A DNA stretch of 47,323 nt from Bacteroidales bacterium (lineage in GTDB: Bacteria; Bacteroidota; Bacteroidia; Bacteroidales; UBA932), in the NCBI GenBank assembly GCA_017513445.1, contig JAFXFS010000019.1, positions 1-47,323 on the forward strand. Reading direction: 5' to 3'. The translations under genes and the position numbers were made by a program. This document shows, piece by piece, positions 1-7,572 of the stretch (its first letter is position 1; each line of letters opens with the position of its first letter). The notes under the pieces were generated by a model that had not been told where the DNA came from, searched no databases, and worked only from the letters and a program-made list of their open reading frames with translations.

Positions 1-270
1 ATCTTCTTCTACATTTTCGTCAGTCGCTCATTTCCGTTGCCGTCTGCATTTCTGAGTACAGACATTGAAAGGGGAAAGGTTTTCGGGCTGAATACTCTCC
101 GCAGGAGGAAGATTCTGACCGAAACGGCTTGCCGCCCCGACCTTTCAACTTTCAAGGGCTATTGTACTACCTTCGCAGACGAGCAAAGGAAAGGGGCGAA
201 TGACGAAATCGGGAAACTCATAATATCGCAGATTGATGATAGACAAAATTCAAATACTACCCTGCAATAA
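1..270 (+). CDS. Unknown protein, 3' part, open at the window edge
   Basis: The reading frame is open from base 1 and ends in TAA at 268-270. The only start inside the window is a TTG at 37, so the true start probably lies outside. The product is basic and shows no signal peptide, membrane segment or motif that I recognise. The base composition is clearly GC-richer than everything from about 280 onward, and codon use differs from the neighbouring genes. It resembles fragments seen near the ends of Bacteroides conjugative transposons, but that is an impression from memory. It could also be a chance open frame. Confidence 0.3.
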   Translation: MFFYIFVSRSFPLPSAFLSTDIERGKVFGLNTLRRRKILTETACRPDLSTFKGYCTTFADEQRKGANDEIGKLIISQIDDRQNSNTTLQ

Positions 271-288
271 TGAAAAATGCACCGTCCT

Positions 289-320
289 TTTGCTCGTTCA
301 TAAAAAAAGTTGTACCTTTG
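289..320 (+). promoter_or_regulatory. Bacteroidetes-type promoter, -33/-7
   Basis: TTTG at 289-292 is followed by a 20-nt spacer and TACCTTTG at 313-320. This is a near-perfect match to the TTTG/TAnnTTTG consensus. Transcription would begin at about 327, next to an ATG at 328. Confidence 0.55.
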
Positions 321-327
321 TTCCAAG

Positions 328-441
328 ATGAGTTGTACATCAATGCAAATTACGCAAGTATGTAGAAATCAGAACAGTTGCCAACTCATTACCTCGTTCT
401 TGAACTTTCCGCATAAACTTTTTATTCTTAGCGGATTATGA
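328..441 (+). CDS. Possible 37-residue peptide after a promoter
   Basis: ATG at 328 opens a 37-codon frame ending in TGA at 439-441, starting 7 nt after the -7 box at 313-320. The peptide has two or three cysteines and no clear signal sequence. It might be a leader peptide, a small protein, or nothing; only its position directly after a good promoter argues for it. No homologue is recognised. Confidence 0.2.
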   Translation: MSCTSMQITQVCRNQNSCQLITSFLNFPHKLFILSGL

Positions 442-469
442 GATTATTCCAAAAATAATTAATAAATTT

Positions 470-477
470 TACCTTTG
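470..477 (+). promoter_or_regulatory. -7 box for the 499 gene
   Basis: TACCTTTG at 470-477 lies 21 nt before the ATG at 499. No good -33 element is visible at the expected distance. Confidence 0.45.
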
Positions 478-498
478 TATTAACAATACTTAGTTGAT

Positions 499-912
499 AT
501 GAAACCATTATATGCTTTTTTAACATTATTGGCACTTACATTCTCTTTTCAGGCAAATGCACAAGAGAAGGAAGAACCTGATCCTGAGCAAATTGCACTA
601 GATGAAATTGACCGTTTGGCTGATATTTACAGATTAGATGATTATCAAATATTTATTCTTGACTCAATTTTATTTCATAATATACCTGCAATGTTTAAGG
701 AACTTGAACAGGTACAAAAATTGGGAGCAGAGAGTTGGCGTTCGTACCAGCATATTCAAGACAAGTGGTCTGCAAGAACGGATAGCGCATATCAATTGCT
801 CTTTACAGAAGAGCAGTGGTCAAGGTATATGAAGCGTGAAGGTAAAAGATTGAAAAAAGAGCGAGACAAACGTCTGGAAGAGTTTAACTCTGCAAGGAAA
901 AAGAGGAGATAA
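499..912 (+). CDS. Small secreted helical protein, function unknown
   Basis: The 137-residue product starts with a signal peptide (residues 1-21, ending in FQANA before QEKE), so it should be exported to the periplasm. The mature part is highly charged and predicted helical. The last 30 residues are rich in Lys, Arg and Glu (KREGKRLKKERDKRLEEF). No family is recognised; short proteins of this kind are common as hypothetical genes in Bacteroidales. It has its own -7 box at 470-477. Its stop lies only 2 nt from the stop of the convergent lipoprotein gene, with no terminator hairpin visible between them. Confidence 0.75.
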   Translation: MKPLYAFLTLLALTFSFQANAQEKEEPDPEQIALDEIDRLADIYRLDDYQIFILDSILFHNIPAMFKELEQVQKLGAESWRSYQHIQDKWSARTDSAYQLLFTEEQWSRYMKREGKRLKKERDKRLEEFNSARKKRR

Positions 913-914
913 AT

Positions 915-1331
915 CTACTCTGCATCTGGGGTTTCGCCACCATCAGGATTTTCTGGATTTTCTTCTTCAACAATTGTAGTATCGCATTGCTGATGCAAAA
1001 TAAGGTGTCTGGCAATGGTTTCGGTGCGTATTGTCAGAATTGTATCGCGTGCCTCTTTTGTCTCATTTTCCCAAATAACAATCATCGCTGTGTCTGAAGA
1101 ACTACCAGCATTCGGATTCATATAAACCCATTCAGGGAATGTGTTTTGGTACCAGGTTGTGTTACAATCTATGAAAACTTCAAACGTATCGGTTTGATAA
1201 TCAGCATTTATAGTGTCTCCCACTTCTGAGTAGATATTCAGATGAGGGAAAAATGCACGTTCGCAGTTTGTTGAGGCAACTCCCACTAACGCCAATATAA
1301 TAGCCAATTTGAAAAACCTTTTTATTCTCAT
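915..1331 (-). CDS. Small lipoprotein with a BACON-like domain
   Basis: The ATG at 1331 gives a type II signal peptide with lipobox ASTNC near residue 22, which places the protein in an outer or inner membrane leaflet. An upstream ATG at 1352 would add seven residues before the signal and is less likely. The mature part is beta-rich (FEVFIDCNTTWYQ, then PEWVYMNPNAG) and resembles a BACON/Ig-like fold. It ends in an acidic Glu/Pro/Asp tail. Function is unknown. A -7 box lies at 1361-1368. Confidence 0.7.
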   Translation of the reverse strand: MRIKRFFKLAIILALVGVASTNCERAFFPHLNIYSEVGDTINADYQTDTFEVFIDCNTTWYQNTFPEWVYMNPNAGSSSDTAMIVIWENETKEARDTILTIRTETIARHLILHQQCDTTIVEEENPENPDGGETPDAE

Positions 1332-1360
1332 AGTAATTTGTTTCTCGTGCAATAGTCGTG

Positions 1361-1368
1361 CAAATTTA
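1361..1368 (-). promoter_or_regulatory. -7 box for the 915-1331 lipoprotein
   Basis: On the minus strand this reads TAAATTTG, 29 nt before the chosen ATG at 1331. Confidence 0.4.
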
Positions 1369-1420
1369 TTAAAGGAAGGTTAAAAATCAAAAGTTTGCAC
1401 CAAAAATGGAAAATTTGAGA

Positions 1421-2188
1421 CTAATAATCTGCAAATCCAAGAGTGGCAACACTTACTTTGATATCTCTCTGCTTGTATAGTACAGTTAGTGCAGAGAGGA
1501 TTGTAGATCCGGTAGTTAGTACATCATCAACTAAAAGAATGTGTTTTAATCTCTTTTCGCTACAATTATTGGGGTAGAGTCCTTTTTTAGATGGTGAGTG
1601 GCGAATGATATTGTCAGAAATAGGTTTTATAACTTTGAATACTCCTCGAACATTCTCGTAACGTTCACTATCGCTCAGATGAGTTTGTGTTGTAGTGTTA
1701 CGTGTACGCACAATTACTCTTTTAAGAACAGGGATATTCCCCAACTCTTCAGCAATCCCTTTTGCGATAATCTCAGACTGGTTATATCCACGTTTCCAAT
1801 GTTTGTAGAAGTGAAGTGGAATAGGGATAATTGCATCAAATCCTGTGTAATTTTTATCACTTGCAATATACTCTCCCAACCACTTTGCGAGTTCAAATCC
1901 AACCCTTGTATCTCCCTGATACTTAAATGAATGGATTAAATTTCGATAATTAGATTCGTGGGTATAGAAGAATAGGGAATAGTAATTATCAATGGCTCCA
2001 TTCTCCAATAAACGAGCACGTCCGGGATTGTCGTGCCAACTCCAAAAATAGGTTAGAGGAAATTCATCAACACACTCTTTGCATAATAGTTTTTCCTCAT
2101 CAAGAAGTTCTTTGCCACAAGCATAACAATATTCGGGGAATAGAAACCGTCTAAATGCTCTGATATATCCTTCGCCACATCTCTCCAT
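1421..2188 (-). CDS. comF: ComF-family phosphoribosyltransferase-like protein
   Basis: The 255-residue protein has an N-terminal double-zinc-ribbon-like segment (YCYACGKELL and CKECVDEF, about residues 16-40) followed by a phosphoribosyltransferase fold. The PRPP-binding motif ILLVDDVLTTGSTI lies near residue 225. ComF proteins assist DNA uptake in competent bacteria; in Bacteroidota the role is not settled. The ATG at 2188 is preferred over a GTG one codon upstream. It is a single gene with a -7 box at 2203-2210, divergent from cdaA. Confidence 0.9.
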   Translation of the reverse strand: MERCGEGYIRAFRRFLFPEYCYACGKELLDEEKLLCKECVDEFPLTYFWSWHDNPGRARLLENGAIDNYYSLFFYTHESNYRNLIHSFKYQGDTRVGFELAKWLGEYIASDKNYTGFDAIIPIPLHFYKHWKRGYNQSEIIAKGIAEELGNIPVLKRVIVRTRNTTTQTHLSDSERYENVRGVFKVIKPISDNIIRHSPSKKGLYPNNCSEKRLKHILLVDDVLTTGSTILSALTVLYKQRDIKVSVATLGFADY

Positions 2189-2202
2189 CACAATTTTTTT
2201 TG

Positions 2203-2210
2203 CAAAAATA
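2203..2210 (-). promoter_or_regulatory. -7 box for comF
   Basis: The minus strand reads TATTTTTG, 14 nt before the comF start. It is divergent from the cdaA box at 2254-2261. Confidence 0.45.
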
Positions 2211-2253
2211 ACCTTGAAAAACAGAAGTTAGATGCCTCAATCGTACAATTTTG

Positions 2254-2261
2254 TATATTTG
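2254..2261 (+). promoter_or_regulatory. -7 box of cdaA, very close to the start codon
   Basis: TATATTTG at 2254-2261 leaves only five bases before the ATG at 2267. If transcription starts at the usual distance, the mRNA is leaderless or nearly so. Confidence 0.5.
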
Positions 2262-2266
2262 CAATT

Positions 2267-3061
2267 ATGTTAGACTTTTTACAAATATCTATTGCCGATA
2301 TTATCGACATAATTTTGGTTGCCCTTCTTATTTTCTATGTATTTAGAGTTTTAAGAGGTACGGCTGCTATGACTATTTTTACTGGCGTATTGATGCTTTA
2401 CCTTGTGTGGGTAATTGTAAGCGCTTTTAATATGCAACTTACCTCAGCAATTATGGGGCAGGTGCTTGGTGTCGGTTTGATTGCACTGGTAATTATCTTT
2501 CAGCCGGAACTTAGAAGATTTCTTTTCCACCTCGGATCAAAGTATAATATTGGCACGCACGGTAAAGAGTTTCTGGGAAAAATATTCCACATTGAGTCCA
2601 AGAATAATATTTCAACAGCTACAATTGAGGAGTTGACAGGTGCTTGTAGAAGAATGTCCGAGAGTAAAACAGGTGCATTGATTGTTTTGCGCAGAAGTTC
2701 AGCTCTTGAGGAGATTATTGAGACTGGAGATAAAATAAATGCTGATATAAACAGACGATTGATTGAGAATATATTTTTCAAAAACTCTCCACTTCACGAT
2801 GGAGCTTTGATTATTACTCGTGAGAAGATGATTGCAGCAAGGTGCACATTACCATTAACAGATACGCCGGACCTTCCAGCAGATTTGGGAATGCGACATA
2901 GAGCGGCGATAGGGGTTACAGAGACAACAGATGCTGATGCAATAGTTGTTTCAGAGGAGACAGGTAACATATCGTTTGTAAAAGGCGGAGAGATAAAAGT
3001 GATGGGTAGTATTACCGAACTGCATCTTGCAATCAAGGATAGTTTTGAAAATATGGCATAG
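2267..3061 (+). CDS. cdaA: Diadenylate cyclase, membrane-bound CdaA type
   Basis: The enzyme makes cyclic di-AMP from two ATP. Three N-terminal membrane segments (about residues 10-30, 36-58 and 62-83) are followed by the DAC domain with its signature motifs: LHDGALII near residue 176 and GMRHRAAIG near residue 207. The 264-residue length fits CdaA/DacA. It is the first gene of an operon: mutS2 begins 6 nt after its stop. In many Bacteroidota cdaA follows folP, but here the upstream gene is divergent comF. The -7 box sits 5 nt before the ATG. Confidence 0.95.
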   Translation: MLDFLQISIADIIDIILVALLIFYVFRVLRGTAAMTIFTGVLMLYLVWVIVSAFNMQLTSAIMGQVLGVGLIALVIIFQPELRRFLFHLGSKYNIGTHGKEFLGKIFHIESKNNISTATIEELTGACRRMSESKTGALIVLRRSSALEEIIETGDKINADINRRLIENIFFKNSPLHDGALIITREKMIAARCTLPLTDTPDLPADLGMRHRAAIGVTETTDADAIVVSEETGNISFVKGGEIKVMGSITELHLAIKDSFENMA

Positions 3062-3067
3062 TTGCGA

Positions 3068-5557
3068 ATGAGGGGAATTGAGAGTAAAATAGGGTTCGAT
3101 AAGGTTAAGGCGCAAATTTTGGCGAAACTCTCTACCAATATGGCGGCAGAGATTCTTCAGAATGAGGAGCCCCTGTTTACGAGAGAAGAGATTTTAGAGA
3201 AACTCACATTGACAGATGAGATGCGTCTTATCTGTATGTTTGAGGACTCTTTCCCATCGCAGGGCTTTGTTGATACAAGGTCATTCCTTTTGCCATTGAG
3301 CGTACCTTCTACATATATTGACTTACCATCGTTAAAGATTCTGAGTCAATCTCTTGAGACTTTAAAGAAGATTATAAACTTTTTTAGAAACTCTGAGGAG
3401 CAACTATATCCGACACTTAGAAAGCTTTCACAAAACATAGCATATTTCCCCGAAATCTCTCGAAGAATAGATCAGATATTGGATAGATTTGGTGAGGTAA
3501 GAGATACGGCAAGCCCTGAGTTGCAACAAATCAGGCGTTCGTTGAGGGAGAAAGATGGAGTTATCGCAAAGAGAATAGCATCGATATTGAAAAGTGCTCA
3601 GTCTGAGGGTATTGTAGATGAAGATGCGACAGTCTCTATGCGAGATGGACGAGTATTGATTCCAGTTGCTGTCGCCAACAAAAAGAAACTTTCTGGTCTT
3701 GTTTATGATGAATCGGCAAGTGGAAAGACAGCATTTGTTGAACCGATGGAGGTTGTCGAGCTCAACAATCAGGTGAGAGAATTAAAATTCAGAGAGCAAC
3801 GAGAGATTTTGAGAATTCTTTTGGAATTCACAGATTTTCTTCGCCCATACCTTTCTGAGTTAATTTCTGCAGCAGACTATATTGGAATGATAGACTTTAT
3901 CAGAGCTAAAGCACTTGTTGCATTGGATATGAGAGCAGGACTTCCCGTTATTTCTCAAGAGAATACAATGCATCTTCGTAAAGCACGTCATCCATTATTG
4001 GAGAGGACTCTGAATCGTGAAAATAAAGAGATAGTTCCATTGACACTCTCTTTGGACTCCAAAAAACATATTCTTTTGATTTCAGGACCAAATGCGGGAG
4101 GTAAATCTGTTTGTCTTAAAACTGTAGGACTACTTCAATATATGTTTCAATGGGGAATGTTAATCCCCACTTCGGAAATTTCCGAGATGATGATATTTGA
4201 TAATATCTTCATCGATATAGGTGATAATCAATCAATTGAGAACGATTTGAGTACATACTCTTCACACTTGGCAACGATGAAGAATATGCTTGATTCAGCT
4301 ACTGAAAATTCTCTTGTCCTAATTGATGAGTTTGGAAGTGGAACTGAACCAACAGCAGGAGGAGCTATTGCTGAGGCCATTTTAAAAGAGTTGGAAGAGA
4401 GGGGAGTGTATGGCGTGATAACAACTCACTATACAAATCTGAAATTATGTGCCAATAGTAGTAGTGGTATTGTCAATGGAGCAATGCAGTTTGATGTTAA
4501 AAATATCAAACCACTATTTGTTTTAGAGGTAGGTCTGCCTGGAAATTCATTTGCATTTGAAATTGCACGAAAAATGGGTCTGCCAGAGAGAATTGTTCAA
4601 AATGCTGAAGAGCTTGCTGGAAGCGACTTTGTAGATATAGAAAAGCAGTTGAGAAAAATTGCCAAAAACAGACGTCAACTTGATGAAAAATTGGCAAAAA
4701 TCCGTACTACTGATAAAACATTGGAGAGTATAACTGATAAATATCAGAAAGAGTTAAGTGAGATTAAAGCTCTGAAAAAGAGCGTGTTAGATCAGGCAAA
4801 AGCGGAAGCGAAAGAGATTCTTGCACAGGCAAATCAAAAGATTGAGAATACTATTAGGGAGATTCGTGAGACACAGGCAGAGAAGGAGAAGACCAAATTG
4901 CTTCGTAAGGATTTGCAGGAGTTTAAAGATTCGATTCTCTCTGATAATAGTGACGAGGGCGATCGCAGAATTGAGGCAAAGATTGAGCAAATTTCAGCAA
5001 GAAAAGAGCGAGAGCAACAACGTAAGGCAAGACGTAGCGGAGTCAAACCAGCTGTTGTCAAGAAGGAGGAGCAGTTGCCTCAGAGGGCTTTGCAGGTAGG
5101 TGATAAGGTTAAGGTAAAAGGTAGTGATATTGTGGGTGAGGTTACTCAGATCAATGCCAAACGAGTCTCAGTATCTGTTGGTAATATTATCAGCACTATG
5201 GCAATCAGTAAAGTTGAACAGATTTCCAACAATCAATACAAAGAGTTGTCTAAACCAATTCAGACAAGGAGTAATTATGATGCTTATGCAATGAGTGACA
5301 GAAAGTTAAATTTCAAGCCAAGCATAGATATCAGGGGAGAACGTCTTGGAGATGCATTGGAGATAGTTACACGTTTTATTGATGATGCAATGATGGTCAG
5401 AGTTTCAGAGGTAAAGATACTTCACGGAAAAGGAAATGGAATTCTCCGAGAGGAGATTAGAAAATATATTAAAACAATGCCTGGTGTAAGTTCATTCAGA
5501 GATGAGGCAATAGAGCTGGGTGGTGCCGGCATTACCGTTGTAAATTTGGATGTTTAA
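3068..5557 (+). CDS. mutS2: MutS2 family ATPase/endonuclease
   Basis: This is a MutS paralogue without mismatch-recognition domains; MutS2 proteins act against recombination or on stalled and collided ribosomes. The order is a core/clamp region (1-330), ATPase with Walker A GPNAGGKS near residue 340 and Walker B LVLIDEFGSGTEP near 420, a long charged coiled coil (about 525-650), a KOW-like segment (LQVGDKVKV, about 676), and a C-terminal Smr nuclease domain with IDIRG and HGKGNG. Its 829 residues match the family. The ATG at 3068 is chosen over a TTG at 3062. It is cotranscribed with cdaA, and a lipoprotein gene starts 10 nt downstream. Confidence 0.95.
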   Translation: MRGIESKIGFDKVKAQILAKLSTNMAAEILQNEEPLFTREEILEKLTLTDEMRLICMFEDSFPSQGFVDTRSFLLPLSVPSTYIDLPSLKILSQSLETLKKIINFFRNSEEQLYPTLRKLSQNIAYFPEISRRIDQILDRFGEVRDTASPELQQIRRSLREKDGVIAKRIASILKSAQSEGIVDEDATVSMRDGRVLIPVAVANKKKLSGLVYDESASGKTAFVEPMEVVELNNQVRELKFREQREILRILLEFTDFLRPYLSELISAADYIGMIDFIRAKALVALDMRAGLPVISQENTMHLRKARHPLLERTLNRENKEIVPLTLSLDSKKHILLISGPNAGGKSVCLKTVGLLQYMFQWGMLIPTSEISEMMIFDNIFIDIGDNQSIENDLSTYSSHLATMKNMLDSATENSLVLIDEFGSGTEPTAGGAIAEAILKELEERGVYGVITTHYTNLKLCANSSSGIVNGAMQFDVKNIKPLFVLEVGLPGNSFAFEIARKMGLPERIVQNAEELAGSDFVDIEKQLRKIAKNRRQLDEKLAKIRTTDKTLESITDKYQKELSEIKALKKSVLDQAKAEAKEILAQANQKIENTIREIRETQAEKEKTKLLRKDLQEFKDSILSDNSDEGDRRIEAKIEQISARKEREQQRKARRSGVKPAVVKKEEQLPQRALQVGDKVKVKGSDIVGEVTQINAKRVSVSVGNIISTMAISKVEQISNNQYKELSKPIQTRSNYDAYAMSDRKLNFKPSIDIRGERLGDALEIVTRFIDDAMMVRVSEVKILHGKGNGILREEIRKYIKTMPGVSSFRDEAIELGGAGITVVNLDV

Positions 5558-5567
5558 TATTTATAAT

Positions 5568-5960
5568 ATGAAAAGAACTATACTATTTATTTTTGCAACT
5601 ATTTTATTAACAACATCTTGTGAAACTCAAGAGGATCGTGCAATGGATGTTGCCGACAAATTCCTGAGCTCATATTTCTCATCAGATTATGAGAGCGTAT
5701 CTACTCTTTGTTCTGAGGAGTTAGCATCTTTCTTGCTTCCTGCTTTTCAGGATGTTGAGGCTGATTCAACAGTTATGACTATTGTTAAGGAGCTCTCTAA
5801 AAATGTAAATTATAATCTTCTTCAGGCAGACACAAAGAGTGAGAAGGGCAAAGCATTTGTTGAATATGAGGTTATTCTTCCAGAGAGTGCAACTCCAATA
5901 AAAAAGAGCCTTCAACTTGTGAAAGGCTCTGATGGATGGCTCGTAGATAGTTTGAACTAA
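5568..5960 (+). CDS. Small lipoprotein, DUF4878/NTF2-like
   Basis: The ATG at 5568 gives a clean lipoprotein signal (lipobox LTTSC, Cys at residue 18). An in-frame ATG at 5550 lies inside mutS2 and would spoil the signal. The mature part (RAMDVADKFLSSYFSSDY, later FVEYEV and a terminal GWLVDSL) looks like the DUF4878 group, an NTF2-like fold found in Bacteroidales lipoproteins. Function is unknown. It is the last gene of the cdaA-mutS2 operon and is followed by a bidirectional terminator. Confidence 0.8.
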   Translation: MKRTILFIFATILLTTSCETQEDRAMDVADKFLSSYFSSDYESVSTLCSEELASFLLPAFQDVEADSTVMTIVKELSKNVNYNLLQADTKSEKGKAFVEYEVILPESATPIKKSLQLVKGSDGWLVDSLN

Positions 5961-5979
5961 TCTCAGATATGACTTAAAC

Positions 5980-6017
5980 CCACTCTCAATTTTTAATAAT
6001 TGGGAGTGGTTCTTTTA
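5980..6017. terminator. Bidirectional terminator between lipoprotein and metK
   Basis: A 12-bp stem with one mismatch pairs 5980-5991 with 5998-6009. It is followed on the plus strand by TTCTTTTA and sits between two convergent genes. Confidence 0.7.
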
Positions 6018-6019
6018 TG

Positions 6020-7282
6020 TTAAATTCCTAAATGTTGGCGAATTTTTTCAACAGCATCAAGCTTTTCCCAACCGAAGAATTGAATAGATTTAGTTATCTT
6101 TTCTCCTCCTCTAATTAGTTCAACATCAGCAACATAAGGGTCTCTACCGAAATGACCGTAAGCTGCAGTTGGACTGTAAATAGGATTTTTTAGACCAAAT
6201 TTTTCAATGATGGCAGCAGGTCTTAAATCGAATAGTTGGTCAATTGTTTTTGCAATCTCTCCATCTGAAAGATTAACTTTAGCAGAGCCGTAACTATTCA
6301 CAAAAATGCTTACAGGTTTCGCAACACCGATGGCATAAGAGATTTGGACTAAAATCTCATCAGCAACACCGGCAGCTACCATATTCTTAGCAATATACCT
6401 TGCTGCATAGGCAGCAGAGCGGTCAACTTTGCTTGGATCTTTACCAGAAAAGGCTCCACCTCCGTGAGCTCCCTTTCCTCCGTATGTGTCAACAATAATT
6501 TTTCTTCCTGTCAAACCGGTATCTCCGTGAGGTCCACCGATTACAAATTTTCCAGTTGGATTAACGTGAAGAATATATTCGCAATTAAAGAGAGCAGCTG
6601 AAGCTTCATCCAATTTTGAAATAACTCTTGGAATAAGAATCTCTTGAATATCTCTCTTGATAATCTCTTGCATCTTCTTCTCATCACTATCGAACTCATC
6701 GTGTTGAGTTGAAATAACGATAGTGTGAACTCTTGCAGGAGTATGGTCATCATTGTATTCAATAGTAAATTGACTCTTTGCATCTGGACGAAGATAGGTC
6801 ATCTCTTTGCCCTCTTTGCGAATGGCTGCCAATTCAATCAATGCTAAATGTGAGAGATAAAGCGGTAGTGGCATATATGCCGAAGTCTCTTTGCAAGCAT
6901 AGCCGAACATCATACCTTGGTCTCCGGCGCCCTGTTCTCCAACACCCTTCTCCTCTTGAGAAACGCCTCTGTTTATATCTCTTGATTGTTCGTGAATTGC
7001 AGAAATAACACCACAAGAGTTTGAATCAAACATATATTCACCCTTAGTATAACCAATTTTTGCAATGGTTTCTCTAGTGGTTTTTTGAATATCAACGTAT
7101 GCATCTTCACTTCTAACTTCACCGCCAATAATGGCTAAACCAGTACTTACAAAGGTCTCACAGGCCACTTTTGCACACTCATCTTGACGCAAAAATTCAT
7201 CAAGGATGGCATCCGAAATCTGATCGGCTACTTTGTCTGGGTGTCCTTCTGACACCGACTCTGATGTAAATAAATATGACAT
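6020..7282 (-). CDS. metK: S-adenosylmethionine synthetase
   Basis: MetK makes SAM from methionine and ATP in the cytoplasm. The N-terminus [17 protein letters not shown] carries the conserved ATP-binding GHPDK, and the motifs [12 protein letters not shown] and [16 protein letters not shown] are intact. The ATG at 7282 starts exactly at the conserved N-terminus; an ATG at 7306 would lie in the terminator region and add eight unlikely residues. The gene stands alone on the minus strand. Its leader holds a predicted SAM-II riboswitch and an intrinsic terminator, so it should be shut off when SAM is abundant. Confidence 0.97.
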   Translation of the reverse strand: MSYLFTSESVSEGHPDKVADQISDAILDEFLRQDECAKVACETFVSTGLAIIGGEVRSEDAYVDIQKTTRETIAKIGYTKGEYMFDSNSCGVISAIHEQSRDINRGVSQEEKGVGEQGAGDQGMMFGYACKETSAYMPLPLYLSHLALIELAAIRKEGKEMTYLRPDAKSQFTIEYNDDHTPARVHTIVISTQHDEFDSDEKKMQEIIKRDIQEILIPRVISKLDEASAALFNCEYILHVNPTGKFVIGGPHGDTGLTGRKIIVDTYGGKGAHGGGAFSGKDPSKVDRSAAYAARYIAKNMVAAGVADEILVQISYAIGVAKPVSIFVNSYGSAKVNLSDGEIAKTIDQLFDLRPAAIIEKFGLKNPIYSPTAAYGHFGRDPYVADVELIRGGEKITKSIQFFGWEKLDAVEKIRQHLGI

Positions 7283-7294
7283 AATAATGTGTAT

Positions 7295-7327
7295 AAAAAA
7301 AATCAAACCTTCGGGGAGGAAGATTTG
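7295..7327 (-). terminator. Intrinsic terminator in the metK leader
   Basis: On the minus strand, CAAATCTTC (7327-7319) pairs with GAAGGTTTG (7312-7304), giving nine pairs including one wobble around a 6-nt loop. One A and then eight T (7302-7295) follow. It lies 13 nt before the metK ATG, so it can only act as an attenuator of metK itself. Its 5' arm is complementary to part of the upstream aptamer (7393-7401). Confidence 0.8.
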
Positions 7328-7356
7328 ACGTTCTAAATAAATACTATCTAAATATT

Positions 7357-7410
7357 TGGGGTTTTTAGCATTTTTTTCTGTGGTTGCAAGCAGTCAAATC
7401 TCTCCACAAT
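7357..7410 (-). promoter_or_regulatory. SAM-II-like riboswitch aptamer upstream of metK
   Basis: Read on the minus strand, the order of conserved SAM-II elements is present. The P1 strand TGTGG (7408-7404) is followed by GATTTG, then GCTTGCA, the P1 partner CCACA (7383-7379), an A-rich linker, and GCTAAAAA (7369-7362). The spacing and core bases match my memory of the alphaproteobacterial SAM-II consensus. The pseudoknot pairing is only partly visible (GCA with TGC). Position before metK fits the ligand. A covariance-model match to SAM-II would confirm it. Confidence 0.75.
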
Positions 7411-7417
7411 CGGGGCG

Positions 7418-7449
7418 CAAAATAAGGTATAAATATTGAAATAAACAAA
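7418..7449 (-). promoter_or_regulatory. metK promoter
   Basis: The minus strand has TTTG at 7449-7446, a 20-nt spacer, and a -7-like TTATTTTG at 7425-7418. The -7 box is one base off consensus spacing. Transcription would start just before the aptamer. Confidence 0.45.
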
Positions 7450-7504
7450 AAAAAATTAAAAAAAAGATAACAATAAATTTATCGTTAACAAAGGGGTTAT
7501 TATT

Positions 7505-7535
7505 TTTCGTATATTCCTAAATTATATTACTTTTG
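7505..7535 (+). promoter_or_regulatory. Promoter of the TonB receptor operon
   Basis: TACTTTTG at 7528-7535 is a full -7 box. TTTC at 7505-7508, 19 nt upstream, is a near-consensus -33. The leader to the ATG at 7573 is about 30 nt and AT-rich. Confidence 0.5.
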
Positions 7536-7572
7536 TAACGCGAAAAAAATTTACAAACTATTAAAATTCACT

